Source: Perilla frutescens (taxonomy: Eukaryota > Streptophyta > Magnoliopsida > Lamiales > Lamiaceae). From it: a DNA stretch of 64,000 bases. The DNA is taken from positions 27,642,001 to 27,706,000 of the forward strand of contig BRKX01000003.1 in assembly GCA_026008535.1 (NCBI GenBank), given 5' to 3'. Numbering within the stretch: position 1 is the first letter of the stretch; every line of letters begins with the position of its first letter. The notes beneath the pieces are model-generated. The model had not been told where the DNA came from and ran no database searches. It was given only the letters and a program-made list of their open reading frames with translations. Positions 31,660-43,970 of the stretch are shown here, in pieces. The translations under genes were made by a program, and so were the position numbers.

Positions 31660-33877
31660 ATGCATACACGATCTCAGGGAGGATCTCTAGAAGAATTCAA
31701 TCCTGAGATTGAAGCTACCGTTCGGCATAACAACGTAAGAAGAAGAAGAGAGATGGCAGAACAACAAGCTCCTGTTAAGGTCGAACAAATGCGTCAGATG
31801 CAGAGACAGAGAAAATGCAGCGGAGAATGCAAGAGCAAGATGATGCTCGAGCTGTAGAGCCACCTCCAATTAATGAGCTCTTTGTTCCAGTACTTAACCA
31901 TGGAGACATTCCTGGTCCCCAGATCAATGCGAATAACTTCGAGTTGAAATCGGGATTGGTCTCCATGGTTCAGCAAAAGCAATATGGAGGACGGTCCACT
32001 GAAGACCCTAATGCACACTTGACGCAGTTCTTGGAGATCTGTAGTACAATGAAGATGAATGGAGTCCCCGATGACGCCATTCGCTTACGCCTATTTTCAT
32101 TCTCCTTACGAGATACGGCTAAGCAATGGTACCAATCTCTAGCCGCTGGGTCTGTGGACAGCTGGGAAAGTCTTGCGCACAAGTTCCTGCACAAATTCTT
32201 TCCACCTGGTATGACTCTCAAGCTGAAGGGCGAAATTACACAATTTCGTCAATACGAGGATGAGACATTATATGAGGCTTGGGAACGGTTTCGAGATATG
32301 CTGAGGAAGTGCCCCAACCATGGATTTGGGGTAGATCATCAAGTCTGCATCTTCTACAATGGGTGTGACATGGAATTGAAGAGGCTTCTGGATGCCTCTG
32401 CTGGCGGCTCTTTGTTGAACAAGGGCCACGATCAAGCTGTGACGATCATAGAGGACATGGCAACCAACAGCTATCAGTGGTCTGGGGATCGACAAGTGAA
32501 GATTTTGAAAAGAGCTACAGCAGTTGATGATAATGATCCGATTGCCAAGCTTGCCGTCCAGCTGTCTACTCTGAATGCCACGAGCAATAGCAGATTTGAT
32601 GCTATGGCGCGACCGGGTGTAGATAATCCCATGGTAAATACAGTTGAAGATGTCAACTACATCAATCAGAGAGGTGGTTATGATGGCAATAATTACCGAG
32701 GCGGAAATCAATTCTACCAAGGTAACCGATCCAACCTCTCATATGGGAATCCTAACGGTGCACTACAGCCCCCTCCTGGCTTCTCTGTAACAAATGGAGT
32801 AATCAATGATGAGAAGAAGCCAAAGATGGATGATCTATTGATGGCGTTCATGGGGAAAACCGATAAATTCATAGGGGAGTCACAAGCTAGAGTGGAGAAG
32901 CTGGAAAATACTGTGGGTGCCATGAGTGTGCAAATGAAGATGTTCGAGAAGCAACTGGGTCAGCTAGCTACAGTTGTAGGAACTCAGCACCAACCGGGAC
33001 AGTTTCCTAGCAACACCACAGTGAATCCCAAGGAACAATGCAATGCAATCCATCTGCACACTGAGGTTCCTGCGCCTATTGCTGTCGCCAAAGTCATTCC
33101 TTCCAAAATGCCTTCCGACAAGCCGGATTCCACCATCAGGATCCTCAAAAGGGTCCTATAGTTTCCACCACAGTGACTATCCCATTCTCACAAAGGACCT
33201 CGAAACAGAAAGTTGATGCACAGTTTTCCAGATTTTTGGAAATATTCAAGAAGGTGCAAATCAACGTTCCTTTGGTGGAGGCGCTGCAGCACATGCCCAA
33301 GTATGCAAAGTTCCTCAAGGATGCTGTGTCTAAGAAGAAAAAGATAGAGGAGTTTGAGACTGTGCACCTCCCTGAAAACTGCAGTTCCATCATCCAAAGG
33401 AAGCTCCCTGCCAAGATGAAGGATCCGGGGAGTTTTACGCTCCCCATTACTGTTGGAGACAAGATAGGTGGTCGAGCATTATGTGACTTGGGGGCGAGTA
33501 TCAATCTGATGCCGCTCTCCTTTTTCAAGAGATTGAACTGTGGGAAACTCAAGCCTACAACCATGTGTTTGTAGATGGCTGACCGATCTGTGGTCCATCC
33601 CGAGGGAATTCTAGAGGATGTGTTGATTAAAGTGAAGGATTTCATATTCCCGGTGGACTTTGTGGTGCTGGACATGGAGGAAGACAAGAGCGTTCCTCTC
33701 ATCTTGGGATGCCCATTTTTGCGCACCGGACGGGCCAACATCGACCTAGACACGGGGATTCCCACTCTCCGGTTTGAAGATGAACACATTCAGTTCCTGT
33801 TTGATGATGGAGGCATGGAGATGGATGCTCGGGGAAGAGAATGGGGGATACCCATTTCTCCGCTTTTGGGAACTTGA
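31660..33877 (+). pseudogene. Athila gag-protease (element B), two frameshifts and a stop
   Basis: It aligns throughout with the intact gag-protease of element A. The start MHTRSQGGSLEEFNPEIEAT is in one frame to about 31810, where the frame shifts. 31815-33161 holds the gag core (LRLFSFSLRDTAKQWYQSL, ETLYEAWERFRDMLRKCP) and the NQRGGYDGNNYRGGN segment. A second shift near 33140-33170 precedes 33173-33574. This carries the protease active site ALCDLGAS and ends at TAG (33572), where element A has a Gln codon. 33575-33877 completes the protease with LGCPFLRTG. The element cannot make a full product. Confidence 0.9.
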
Positions 33878-34060
33878 GTTTCCAAATTCGTCTGGCTGTC
33901 GATGTTAAATGCAGCGCTTATTGGGAGGCAACCCAATATGTTTTCTTTTATTTAAGTTAGTTTTTTTTTCTCTTCTTTGTTATGTTTTTCGCTTCTTTTT
34001 CTGAGTTATGCAGGTAAAGACCGGATGGATGCTATACTTTGGGGGGATAGAAATTTGATC

Positions 34061-34088
34061 AACTTGTCTGTCGACAAGTTTGGGGGAG
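34061..34088 (+). other. Hairpin with G-run (module 1, element B)
   Basis: AACTTGTC and GACAAGTT pair over a TGTC loop; TGGGGGAGG follows. Confidence 0.75.
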
Positions 34089-34156
34089 GACGTTGAACCC
34101 AACCGGACATCCATGTGATCGTTGTAAGTGGTCGACGACACCTACATGCATTTTTG

Positions 34157-34197
34157 CAAACTTATTCCATCTCGTGGTTTTGAATAAGTTTGGGGGG
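34157..34197 (+). other. Hairpin with G-run (module 2, element B)
   Basis: CAAACTTATTC and GAATAAGTTTG pair over 14 bases; the 3' arm leads directly into GGGGGG. Confidence 0.75.
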
Positions 34198-35476
34198 ATG
34201 TATGCTTGTAGTGTCTAGACCTTTATTTTTATTTTACCTACTTTACGTGTTTAGTTTCTTTTTTGTTTTTCCGGAAAGTTGAAAAATTTTGAAATTTGGT
34301 CTTGAATTTTACTTGGGATTTTAATGATATATGCTTTATAGTTTATGGTTTAGTACTTATAATTGAGATATTTGATTGGGGATGATTTGAGCATGTATAG
34401 CATGATTTGAATAAGCATGTGTTTTGGAGTTCTTCGAGCTTTATTTTGTCCAATGTTGAGCTGTGAGATTTTGAGCCTATAAGACTTTTGTCTTAATTTT
34501 TGTTCTTGTGTATTGGTTGTCTATGCACTTGTTTCTCTAGAACTTGCATGTCGTCTTGCTTGAGATTGAGTTTCTGTGCTTGAAAATAGGAGATGATAGT
34601 AGGCCACTTTTCTTTAGCCATTTATCTCATACACTGTCCTAGATTCATTATATTCCCTTGCGAGCCCTCTTGTGCCTAAATGCCTTTTCTTTGAAAGCCT
34701 ATTTGGTATTAATTTGTTGATTCTTGTGGAGAAATAGGAGAAAGGGTAGTAATTATGGAGTTGGGATGAAGAAAAAAAAAAAGAGAAAAAAATGGTGATA
34801 CTTGGTGATTTTTGTTGATGCACAAAAAAAAAAAAAACAAAGGTGCTATGTGAGTGTTGAAAAGAAAAAGAAAAAAATTATGAAAAGAGCACTAAAAAGA
34901 AAAAAAAATGTGAAAAGTGCCAATGAAAATAAATAAGAAAAGAAACCAAGGGTCCATAAATTGAAAAAATATATAGATGATTTAAGGATGTGTAGGAGGA
35001 AGTTGGAAAAAATCCAACTAGTGTTTGAATGTGATAAGTAGTGGGGAGTAGAAAGTAAGAGTGGTGGATTGTGTTGCAATTGTTGAGTCACTTTAGCCAA
35101 ATATTCCTAGCCTTAACCAAGCCTACATTACAACCTTACGAAAGTCCTATTTGATCCTAACTTTGAGCACATTCATTTTTCAGTGAAGAGCTTAGATTGC
35201 ATGCAAGCTTATGGTAGATTAAGTGTGTAGTTCAATGATTCGATGAGTGCTTACCCTTATTTTATCACACTTTGAGTGTTTGAGCGAAACACACACTGGT
35301 GAGGATCATTGGCTTAAATTTTGCTTGTTGAAATCTATCACATGTGTTCATGATTGGAGTGTTGTGCTTGTTCTTGTCATTTTCCCGATTAGATTTTCGA
35401 GATTGTAGATGCTAGATTATAAATTGTGGAGTTATGTATTGTTTGAATTCCATATTTGGTTTTGTTTGAGGACAAA

Positions 35477-35499
35477 CAAACTTCTAAGTTTGGGGGAGT
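35477..35499 (+). other. Polypurine tract with palindrome (module 3, element B)
   Basis: CAAACTT-CT-AAGTTTG is followed by GGGGAGT and the 3' LTR start. It shares the AAGTTTGGGGG core with modules 1 and 2. Confidence 0.85.
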
Positions 35500-36950
35500 T
35501 GATAAACTGAGATTTTACACTAATTCTGGTACACCTTTGTATTGAGTTTGAGTTGTTTTGAGTGTGTTTCATCTCAGTTTATTTGCGTTTTCATGCATTT
35601 GGGAGTTTGGTATTACTTGTTGGAATTGTGCAGGAATTGTCCTTGAAGAGATAGTATTTTAACGAAGTATGGAAGTCGCAGGAAATACGCGCAAAATGGC
35701 CGAGAACCGCGGTCCACGTGGTAGCTCGCGGGTGAAGACCTCGACAATCAACTGTCGAATCGCGACAGAGGCTGGGGTGTTCAGAAGAAAAATCGCGAGT
35801 CGCGAATGAGATCGCGAATCACCAAAGGCCAGTCACTGTTTGATCGCGATAGAGACAGGGGTCGTCTTTGGAAAATTCGTGACCCGGTCGCGAATATCAG
35901 TAGCGGTCGTGAATATTATGACAGGTGGATGCCACGTGGAGTCGCGACCGACATGCTCGGGAGCGAGCTCGCGAATTTTAATGGCGGTACATCTTGTGGT
36001 TTCCTACTTTGGATCAAATTCATACTTAGTATTTAAGGGGTTGAAGTACACGAAAATAGGGACAATTCCTCCGACCTAAAAAATTACCAACAGAGAGTTG
36101 TTGCAGAGAAAAAAAGACGTGAAGAACAAGACCAAAGGATTCAAGAGTGTTCAAGACCAAAGCTAATATAGAATCTCCGGGTTTTATTTACTTTATTCTT
36201 AGAATACAATGTTTATTTTGTGGATTGTTTTAGTTGTTTATTTTGCCATGGATAGCTAAAACCCTAGTATTCTAGGGTTGGGTTATGGTTTATTTATGAA
36301 GTTCTTTTGATTCATATTATTTGGTGTCTATGATTTAATTATGTTTTGATTATTCCTGTTTCTATGTATTATTTACTTGATCAATAAATGATACAATTTG
36401 ATGTGTTAATCCATAATTCGAGAGATGAGTTTTAACGCAAGATCTGGAATAATTAACTGGTTAGTCAATATCACTCGAGAGAGTTGCGATTAATTTATAG
36501 AACAATAAATCTTTTGAACCATTAGGAGTTGCATAATAGGTATTGAACGGAGACGTTAATATTTGTTGTGTGATCTACAATCTAGGCGCTTCGAGAGAAG
36601 GTTTAGAATACATGAGTGATTGTTCTAGCATGATTTAAATCCCAACATAGACATTAAATTGATTGATTAAGATAATGGATTAAATAATGATTATCCAATC
36701 CTAGAATGCGTCTTTTTCTTCAGTGTTTGATTTATCTGTGTTGATTTTGCTGTGGTGATTTATTTTATTTATTATCTTTAGTTTTAATTAGTTAAATCCA
36801 ACCATGTTTGACAGTCTAGATAACTACGAGGGGTTAAATTGAATAACTAGCAGATTAAATCTTAAATCCCTGTGGATACGATACTCTTGTTCACCGCTAT
36901 CCTATAAGCCTCGCTGTACACTTGCAGTTAGGTTAAGTAAATACCGAACA
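35500..36950 (+). repeat. 3' LTR of Athila element B
   Basis: A 1,451-bp copy of the 5' LTR, ending CCGAACA before the ATTGC duplication. Confidence 0.9.
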
Positions 36951-36982
36951 ATTGCTAATGTGATGAGTTGGTACCAATATTG
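36951..36982. repeat. 28-bp tandem duplication at the Athila B insertion site
   Basis: The 28 bases that end at 30041, just before element B, recur just after it (36955-36982). The copy of the hAT-like element at 17731-18849 has only one. The ATTGC target duplication spans the junction of the two repeats. Confidence 0.75.
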
Positions 36983-38149
36983 TTTGGAACAAGATGACAT
37001 TCCATCTATTGTATTTGAACCTCATAGATCCTCATTTTGGTATTAATTGTACTTTATAATGTTTATTTAGTTATTTTATATTGTATTATGTATTATTTTG
37101 TCAAATGTATTGTCTCAAACAGTATTTATATAATGTATTATTCATATGTTTGCTTTCAAAATACAATTTTATCAAATTTTTAAGTAGAATATGTGCATAA
37201 TAATATGTTATAATAGTTCCTAAAATTTCTTGCTAAATTTCCAAGATTTTAATATAGTTTCCGTCATTTTTTTCAATTTTCTGCAATATCGATATGCGAT
37301 ATCGATATATCTGGTGATATGTCCGTAAAATTGAAGTTGCAATATATGGTGCGATAGCGATATTTTCATCCTTGGTATAAATATAACATATATTAATTTT
37401 TTTGGTCAATGATAATAGCTAAACTCATGGGGTGAGTGGAATGACTATTCCTCTTCCTTTGAGAATGGTGATTCTGATTTTAAATCATATCAATCGCAAC
37501 AATGAGAATGAATAAAGGAATCAACATTTTATTTTATTTCATTCCATCATATCAATGACCTCCTTAAATGTTTATTGTCTTCACACTTAATCTCAAATAT
37601 GTCGATTTTATTTATTAACATATCAATTATTTAAGATCTTATATTAAAACTTCCCTTCTGATTTATGAATAATTTATTTATTTAATCAAACTAATTGATG
37701 GCCAATTAATTACCAAGAACAATTAAAGTAAAATAAGGTAATAAACATTTAACAAAGAAATTAACTGAGTCTCATAATTAATTAAATAATCTGTAGCCCT
37801 AAACTACTATGAGTATAGCTATCCATAATGAATTAAAAAACCAAATCAAAACTAAACAAGACCTTTGTCTTAACAAAATCAAGATACAATTAACCTGGAA
37901 ATAATATGATGCCTTCAAGTTTGTTGGACTCTTCTATCTTGCTCTTGCTCTTCTCACTCTTCTCTATGGGCTCTCCGCTCTCTAAAAGTTTATAGAGGTG
38001 GAAAGTATTGTAATTTCCCTTAATGAGAAACCCTTATATAATGAAGAGAGTCAGATCGAGTTGAAAAAGGAAAGAAACTTGGCTGAAATATGACCAAAAT
38101 CATAAAAGGCCCCAACTCCCAACCACTAAGCAAAGCCACCCAATGAAGC

Positions 38150-39476
38150 TGTTATTGAAACGACGTTACACTTGACTGGAACTCGTTACAATTTGAAATA
38201 CACGGAAACAGGAGGAGTAGAAGAAGAACAAATACAAGTAATTGAAATGACACATATTAACAACAAACTGGAACTGAAGTAGATTCCGGCAAGCCGAGTC
38301 GAAGGGACCTCTCTCCGCAAGACATCCCCAGCTAGTGCTCACGGTTAGGCGGATTGTCTCTCAAAGATGAAACGGCTTTTCGTCCTTTCGGTAGTAGCAC
38401 CACAAGTCCGGCAAGGCTCCGGCGAACTAGACAACGTCGAGAACTGAGAAGCTGTGACTCGAAGGGAACTTTGTATGCAACAATATGTTTGTTTGTAGTT
38501 TGTGCAGAATGTAGCATTTTGGACCATGCAGGATGTCCTATTTATAGGAACATCTCCACTGCAGTGGACAGCTAGGGCTTGAGGGCATTCAAACCAGGTG
38601 TTGTAACCCCCAGGAGTTACAGCTCTGCTATTAAGCCCTCCAGGAGTTACCTTCTGCAGATCCCGACAAGTGTCCCATGTCAGCTCAGATCCCAACATGT
38701 GTCCAAGATAGCTGCAGACTTTGACTCTCGACAGGAGTTACTTTCGGTTACAGTCCAGCCCACTAACTCCACCAGCTCCAGGTAGGAGTTACACCATTGA
38801 AACCACTTAACTCAGCTAGGAGTTACACACTTCAATGCTGAACATGCACCACTAAGTGCACCCACGACCTGGCGATCCAGTCAACCGATCCGTCGACCCG
38901 TTCCATGACCGTTTTTGTACAATCGACCCGTCGACCCGCTCTATGACCCGACCATTTCTATTCCATAAAACTGGAACGGCTAAGCCCCGGAAGCCCACGT
39001 ATGCCCAAAGTCCACCCAAACTCCAATTGCCAAGATCCAAGTCCGAGGATGAGGACGAGGACGAGACGAGAAGAGCCAAGCACGAGCACGAGCCGGGCAC
39101 GAGCACGGGCACGGGCACAGACGGGCGCGCGCGTGTGTGCGCTTGTGGGCTCATGGCCCACATCCTTGTGCACTTAATTACTTCACTTAAGTGTTAATAC
39201 ACTTCTTAACTTGATTAAGAAATCAATGTGAGATCATTTAATGTGTCTTAAACACATTATCCCACACACCATAAATGCCCAATCGTGTGACCAACTTCAA
39301 CCACTTATTTTCCACTCACTGAAAATCAGATTTGAGCAAATAAAAATACTACGATTATCTACTAAAATCATAGAATAATTGTACGGCATTTAATTCCTTC
39401 AAAATTAAATAACTCGGTCACAAAAAATCAGATAAAATGAGTAAAAACTCAATTTAACAAATCTAATTTTCCAGCA
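38150..39476 (-). repeat. 3' LTR of Copia element 1
   Basis: 1,327 bp, starting TGTTATTGAAACGACG and ending TTTTCCAGCA on the plus strand. It is followed by ATCTCCCACAT, which is the purine tract ATGTGGGAGAT on the minus strand. Confidence 0.9.
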
Positions 39477-40031
39477 ATCTCCCACATGAATGGAAATAGT
39501 GCATGCATGTATGCAGACAAGCAACCCAGTTCTCTAGAAACACAACTGCAACAGGATAGGTAGCTTGTGACTTTGAACATTCCATATTCCAACACTATCG
39601 AGTATACCGGCTGTTTAGTGCACATGATGCCTTGAACTATACATCCTTAGTGTATACCGAGACAATAGTATTGAAAACAGCTATGTCTCAAACATTATCT
39701 TTTCTCACATTTGTGTCCGTTTTAGGCCATGGAAAACCTCTTTGAATTCATAAGTATCTCTTAGAAGCGACCTCCACTTCTCACTTATATAGGTGATCTC
39801 CTCTTTCTGAGTATCCTGCCATACTCAACCTCATTAGGTTTGGGAATCATTAAAAGTCATCGGACTTATCCTCACCACACCGACAGGTGCACACTTGGTT
39901 TGCTTTACAAGGAACGGTTAACTACAACTTCTCGAGTGCTATCAAACTAAACATTTATAGCTTAGTTTTCTCATTGAACCAAGTACTTGGGATTTCCAGT
40001 CATCATGGTTGGGTTACCACTACAGGCATTC

Positions 40032-43000
40032 TTAGATTGTGGATTTTAACCCCATTCCCTCTAGCAACTTAGTCATTTGATCTCGATTTAACCATTTGGT
40101 TAGCGGATCCACTAGATTGTTTACTGATTTCACATAGTCAACTGAGACAACCCCACTTGAGATCATATGTCTCACGGTATTATGTCTCCAACGTATGTGT
40201 CGAGACTTACCATTATACATAGCATTATGTGTCCTTTCAATAGTCGTTTGACTATCCAGTGAATCATCACTGATGACACCGGTTTTTCTAGCATGGAATA
40301 TCCTCTAGAAAATTACGAAGCCATTCCACTTCTTCACAAGATTTATCCAAAGCAATAAACTCAGATTCCATGGTGGAACGGGCTATACAAATTTGTTTCG
40401 TGGATTTCCATGACACTGCCCCATCACTGATAGTGAAAACAAATTCACTAGTCGAGAATGAGTCTTTTGTGTCTGATATCCAATTCGCATCACTGTACCC
40501 TTTAAGTACAGGAGGAAACCTTATATAATGCAGCCCGAAGTTCAAAGTATACTTCAAGTATCTTAGAACCCGTACTAGAGCTTTCCAATGCTCTTTGCTT
40601 GGATTGCTCGTGTACCGACTCAACTTATTCACAGAACACGCAAGATCGGGTCTAGTGCAGTTTGTGATGTACATCAAACTCCTAATGACCCTTGCATACT
40701 CTTCTTGAGCTACCGGTTCTCTCCAGTTTTACTCAAGTGCACATTGAATTCCAATGGGGTCTTAGCCGGCGGACTATCAAAAACATTGAATTTCTTAAGC
40801 ACTTTCTCAATGTAATGAGATTGTGTTAAGACAATTCCACCACTTATCCGAACTATCTTGATTCCTAGAATCACATCAGCTAAGTCCATATCTTTCATGT
40901 TGAAATTTCGTTTCAACAATCACTTGGTGGCTACTGCTCATGATTAACATGTCGTCTACATAAAGACAGACTATGACATAGCCATTAGAACTGCTCTTTA
41001 TATACACATATTTATCACACTCATTGATTTTGAAACCATTTGATAACATCGTGTTATCAAACTTCAGGTGCCACTGAATAGGTGCTTGTTTAAGACCATA
41101 CAACGACCTAACAAGTTTACACACCTTTCGTTCTTGCCCTGGTACAAAAAACCCTTCAGGTTGTTCCATGCATATCTCATGTTCCAGCTCACTATTCAGA
41201 AACGGGGTCTTTATATCTATCTGATGAATTTCAAGATTGTGCAAAACAGCAATAGTTAAGATCACCCGAATATATGTAATCCTTGTTACTGGTGAGTAGG
41301 TATCGAAGAAATCATACCCTTTTTTATCTAAAGCCTTTGGCAACCAAACGAGCTTTATACTTATCAACAGAACCATCTGCCTTATACTTTCATTTTAGGA
41401 TCCATTTGCATCCTAATGGCTTACACCCACTTAGGAGATCTGTCAACTCCAAAGTGTGATTTTGCATGATGGAATCAATTTCACTGTTGATAGTTTCTTT
41501 CCAGAACCCAGCATCTGGACTAGATAGAGCTTCTTTCAACGACTTTGGCTCATCATCTAGCATATAGATGATAAAATCTGGACCAAAAGTCTTTACCGTC
41601 CTGGCTCGCTTGCTACGTCTCGGTTCTTCATCCACATGATCAGAACTAGTAGCAGCTTCAATAGTTCTTTTCTCAGAACTATCTTCTTCCTTATCCTTAT
41701 TTTTACAAGGATAGACATTCTCGAAGAATATAGCATTCCTTGACTCCATCATCGTTCCTTCAGTCAACTCAGAATTATCCGATTTATGAATAAGAAACTG
41801 ATATACACTACTGTTAAATGCATATCCAACAAAGATACAATCAACTGTTTTAGGGCCGATTCTAACTTGTTTAGGTAGTGGCACTTCAACTTTAGCCAAA
41901 CACCTCCACACTTTGAGGTATTTATAAGACGACGTGCATCCTTTCCACAACTCGTAAGGCGTTACATCCTTACCCTTAAGTGGAATCTTGTTCAGGATAT
42001 AGTTAGCAGTCAACACAACTCCCCCCCACAAGTTTTGTGATAATCCTGAACTTATCAACAAAGCATTCATCATCTCTTTAAGAGTTCGATTTTTACGTTC
42101 AGCAACACCATTAGACTGTGGTGAATAAAGAGCCGTATTTTGATGAATTATACCTGTCTCTGCGCATAAATCTTCAAATGGGGCAACATATTCTCCACCT
42201 CTATCACTTCGAATTAATTTAATTCGACCGCTTAGTTGATTTTCAGCTTTATTCTTGAAGTTCTTAAAAGCTTCAACCACCTCATCTTTACTTCTTAAAA
42301 GATAAAGATAACAGTATTTTGTGCAATCGTCGATAAAAATAATAAAATACTTTTTACCGTATCTAGTTTGCATAAACTTTAAGTCACACACGTTTGTGTG
42401 AATTAGATCTAGAGGTTTAGTGCTCCGTTCAACTGAATGAAATGGCAACTTTGCTAATTTTGCTTCGACACAAATTTCACATTTATTTTGTGTGTTGAAT
42501 TGGTTCACTTTTAGCAAATCTAAATTTACTAAACATTTTATAGCATTTAGATTAACATATCCTAATCTACAATGCCACAAATCAGAGCACTCAACAAGCA
42601 AGTAAGCAGATGAACTAATTTTATTAGCACTTTCTTTAGCAACACGGCGCATAGCCATTACATTCATTTTGAAGAGCCCATTGGCGAGATAGCCCTGACC
42701 AAGGAACCTTCCATACTTGCTTAAAATAAACTTTTCAGACTCAAACACTAGTCTAAAACCATGATTGACTAACAGTGAACCCGAAACCAGATTCTTGCGG
42801 ATGTCCGGAACATGCAGCACATCCTTCAAAGTTAGCTCTTGGCCTGAAGTCAGCTTCAAAACCATGTTGCCTACACCAGCCACTTTAGACGAAGCTTGGT
42901 TCCCCATGTGCAACTTTCTACCTTCAACAGCTTTGTAGGTAGCAAATGAGCCCTTATCGGAGCAAACGTGACAAGTAGCCCCCGTGTCGATGAACCACTA

Positions 43001-43818
43001 TCTCGGGTTGTCCACGTGGTTGGCTTCAAACACAACGGTAGTCAAATCATCGTCATCCCAATCATCTTGACGGGCCTTGTCTTTGCCTTTGTTGTTATGT
43101 TCCACCAAGTGCGCACCATAGTTGGTACGCTTCTTCTTTGGAGTCGTGCAATGTTTGGACATGTGCCCTGGCTTGTCACAATTGAAGCAATTGCTGTTGA
43201 ACTTCGTCATTGGCTTCTTCCCTTTGTCAACTTGATCCGGACGCTTCCTTTTGTTGATATTTGATGGTCCACCACATTCCATCAAATTAGCCTTAGCCTC
43301 GATCGAGAGTCTTGGTCTTAGATCTGCCTTTCGGTTATCCGCTTCAATTTAAAGCTTAACCACAAGGTCTTCAAGAGTCATCTCCTTTCGCTTGTGCTTG
43401 AGAGAGCTCTTGAAGTCCTTCCAACATGGTGGCAACTTCTCAATCACTGCAGCACAGTGAAAGACTCGGGAAGGACCATCCCTTCAGTATGAACATCGTG
43501 CACAATGAGCTGAAGCTCTTGCACTTGATCCATCACTGGCCGGGTGTCCCCAATTTTGCAATCAAGGAATTTTGCCACTACGAACTTCTTAGTTCCGACA
43601 TCCTCAATTTTGTACTTCTTTTCTAGAGCTTCCCACAGTTCCTTAGCACTAGTTATATTTCCGTATACGGAATATAAACTATCTACTAAGCCATTAAGAA
43701 TGTAATTTTTACAAAGAAAGTCGCCATTGATCCATTGATCATACGCCGTTCGTTTGACCACTGGAGCATTTTGTTTGATGTAGCCAGCAACTCCCAATGT
43801 GGTTAGGTAGAAGAGCAT
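40032..43818 (-). pseudogene. Copia 1 gag-pol polyprotein, broken
   Basis: From 43818 downwards on the minus strand: gag (IKQNAPVVKRTAYDQWINGDFLCKNYI, LWEALEKKYK), then a zinc knuckle CFNCDKPGHMSKHC near 43190-43150. A protease WFIDTGATCHVC near 42990 is separated from gag by a TAG stop. Integrase with FIIFIDDCTKY, IRSDRGGEY and SPQSNGVAERKNRTLKEM is in 42913-41390. Reverse transcriptase with LYGLKQAPIQW and the catalytic YVDDM is in 41376-40710. RNase H with STMESEFIAL ends at 40032 (DPLTKWLNRDQ). Frame breaks lie near 41380, 40900, 40690 and 40250. The family makes full-length cDNA and integrates it; this copy cannot. Confidence 0.95.
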
Positions 43819-43970
43819 CTTCTACTGCCATCTCTTGAAGTCCAATCTGGAGAACTTCTCCGACTTCTCAGTTTGTCCATGGGGAATGTTTCTTGCAGCA
43901 ATGGGAGCGGATGATGACGCCATTCCAGCAAAGGTAGTTGTTTCTTTTAGTTTACTATTTGTCTTGTGAT

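Larger units (their letters stand above)
33878..35484 (+). other. Conserved non-coding 3' region of Athila element B
   Basis: The counterpart of 6362-7954 in A, with the same word order: GTTAAATGCAGCGCTTATTGGGAGGCAACCCAA just after the stop, two hairpin/G-run modules, an A-rich region with several poly-A tracts, then the polypurine tract. No ORF is shared between A and B here. Confidence 0.75.
30043..36950 (+). mobile_element. Non-autonomous Athila-type LTR retrotransposon B
   Basis: A 6,908-bp element with 5' LTR 30043-31507, primer site, broken gag-protease, ~1.6 kb conserved non-coding region, polypurine tract and 3' LTR 35500-36950. It is flanked by a perfect 5-bp duplication ATTGC (30038-30042 and 36951-36955). 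The LTRs differ at roughly 37 of 1,450 positions plus a 12-bp indel (about 97% identical by eye), which suggests a fairly recent insertion. It has the same structure as element A and no reverse transcriptase or integrase. Confidence 0.95.
29318..37374. mobile_element. hAT-like non-autonomous transposon, copy 2, split by Athila B
   Basis: The ends CAAGGATTGAAATATCGCG (29318) and, on the opposite strand, CAAGGATGAAAATATCGCT (37374) mirror copy 1 in inverted orientation. Flanks TTATAAAT (29310-29317) and GTATAAAT (37375-37382) are a 7/8 duplication. Removing the Athila gives about 1,144 bp against 1,119 in copy 1; 28 bp of the difference is a tandem duplication at the Athila site. Confidence 0.8.
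28658..37563. mobile_element. MITE with GGAGGT ends, split by hAT-like copy 2
   Basis: The ends GGAGGTAATTGATATGATAG (28658) and, on the opposite strand, GGAGGTCATTGATATGATGG (37563) are inverted. Flanking triplets TCA and TTA fit a degraded 3-bp duplication. Without the inserted elements it is about 0.84 kb. No coding capacity. Confidence 0.65.

Noticed and set aside
38852..39197. GC-rich ORFs in the Copia 1 LTR (Arg/Pro-rich)
   Set aside because: They come from GAGCACGAGC-type simple repeats in the LTR; the other LTR copy has different lengths and frames.
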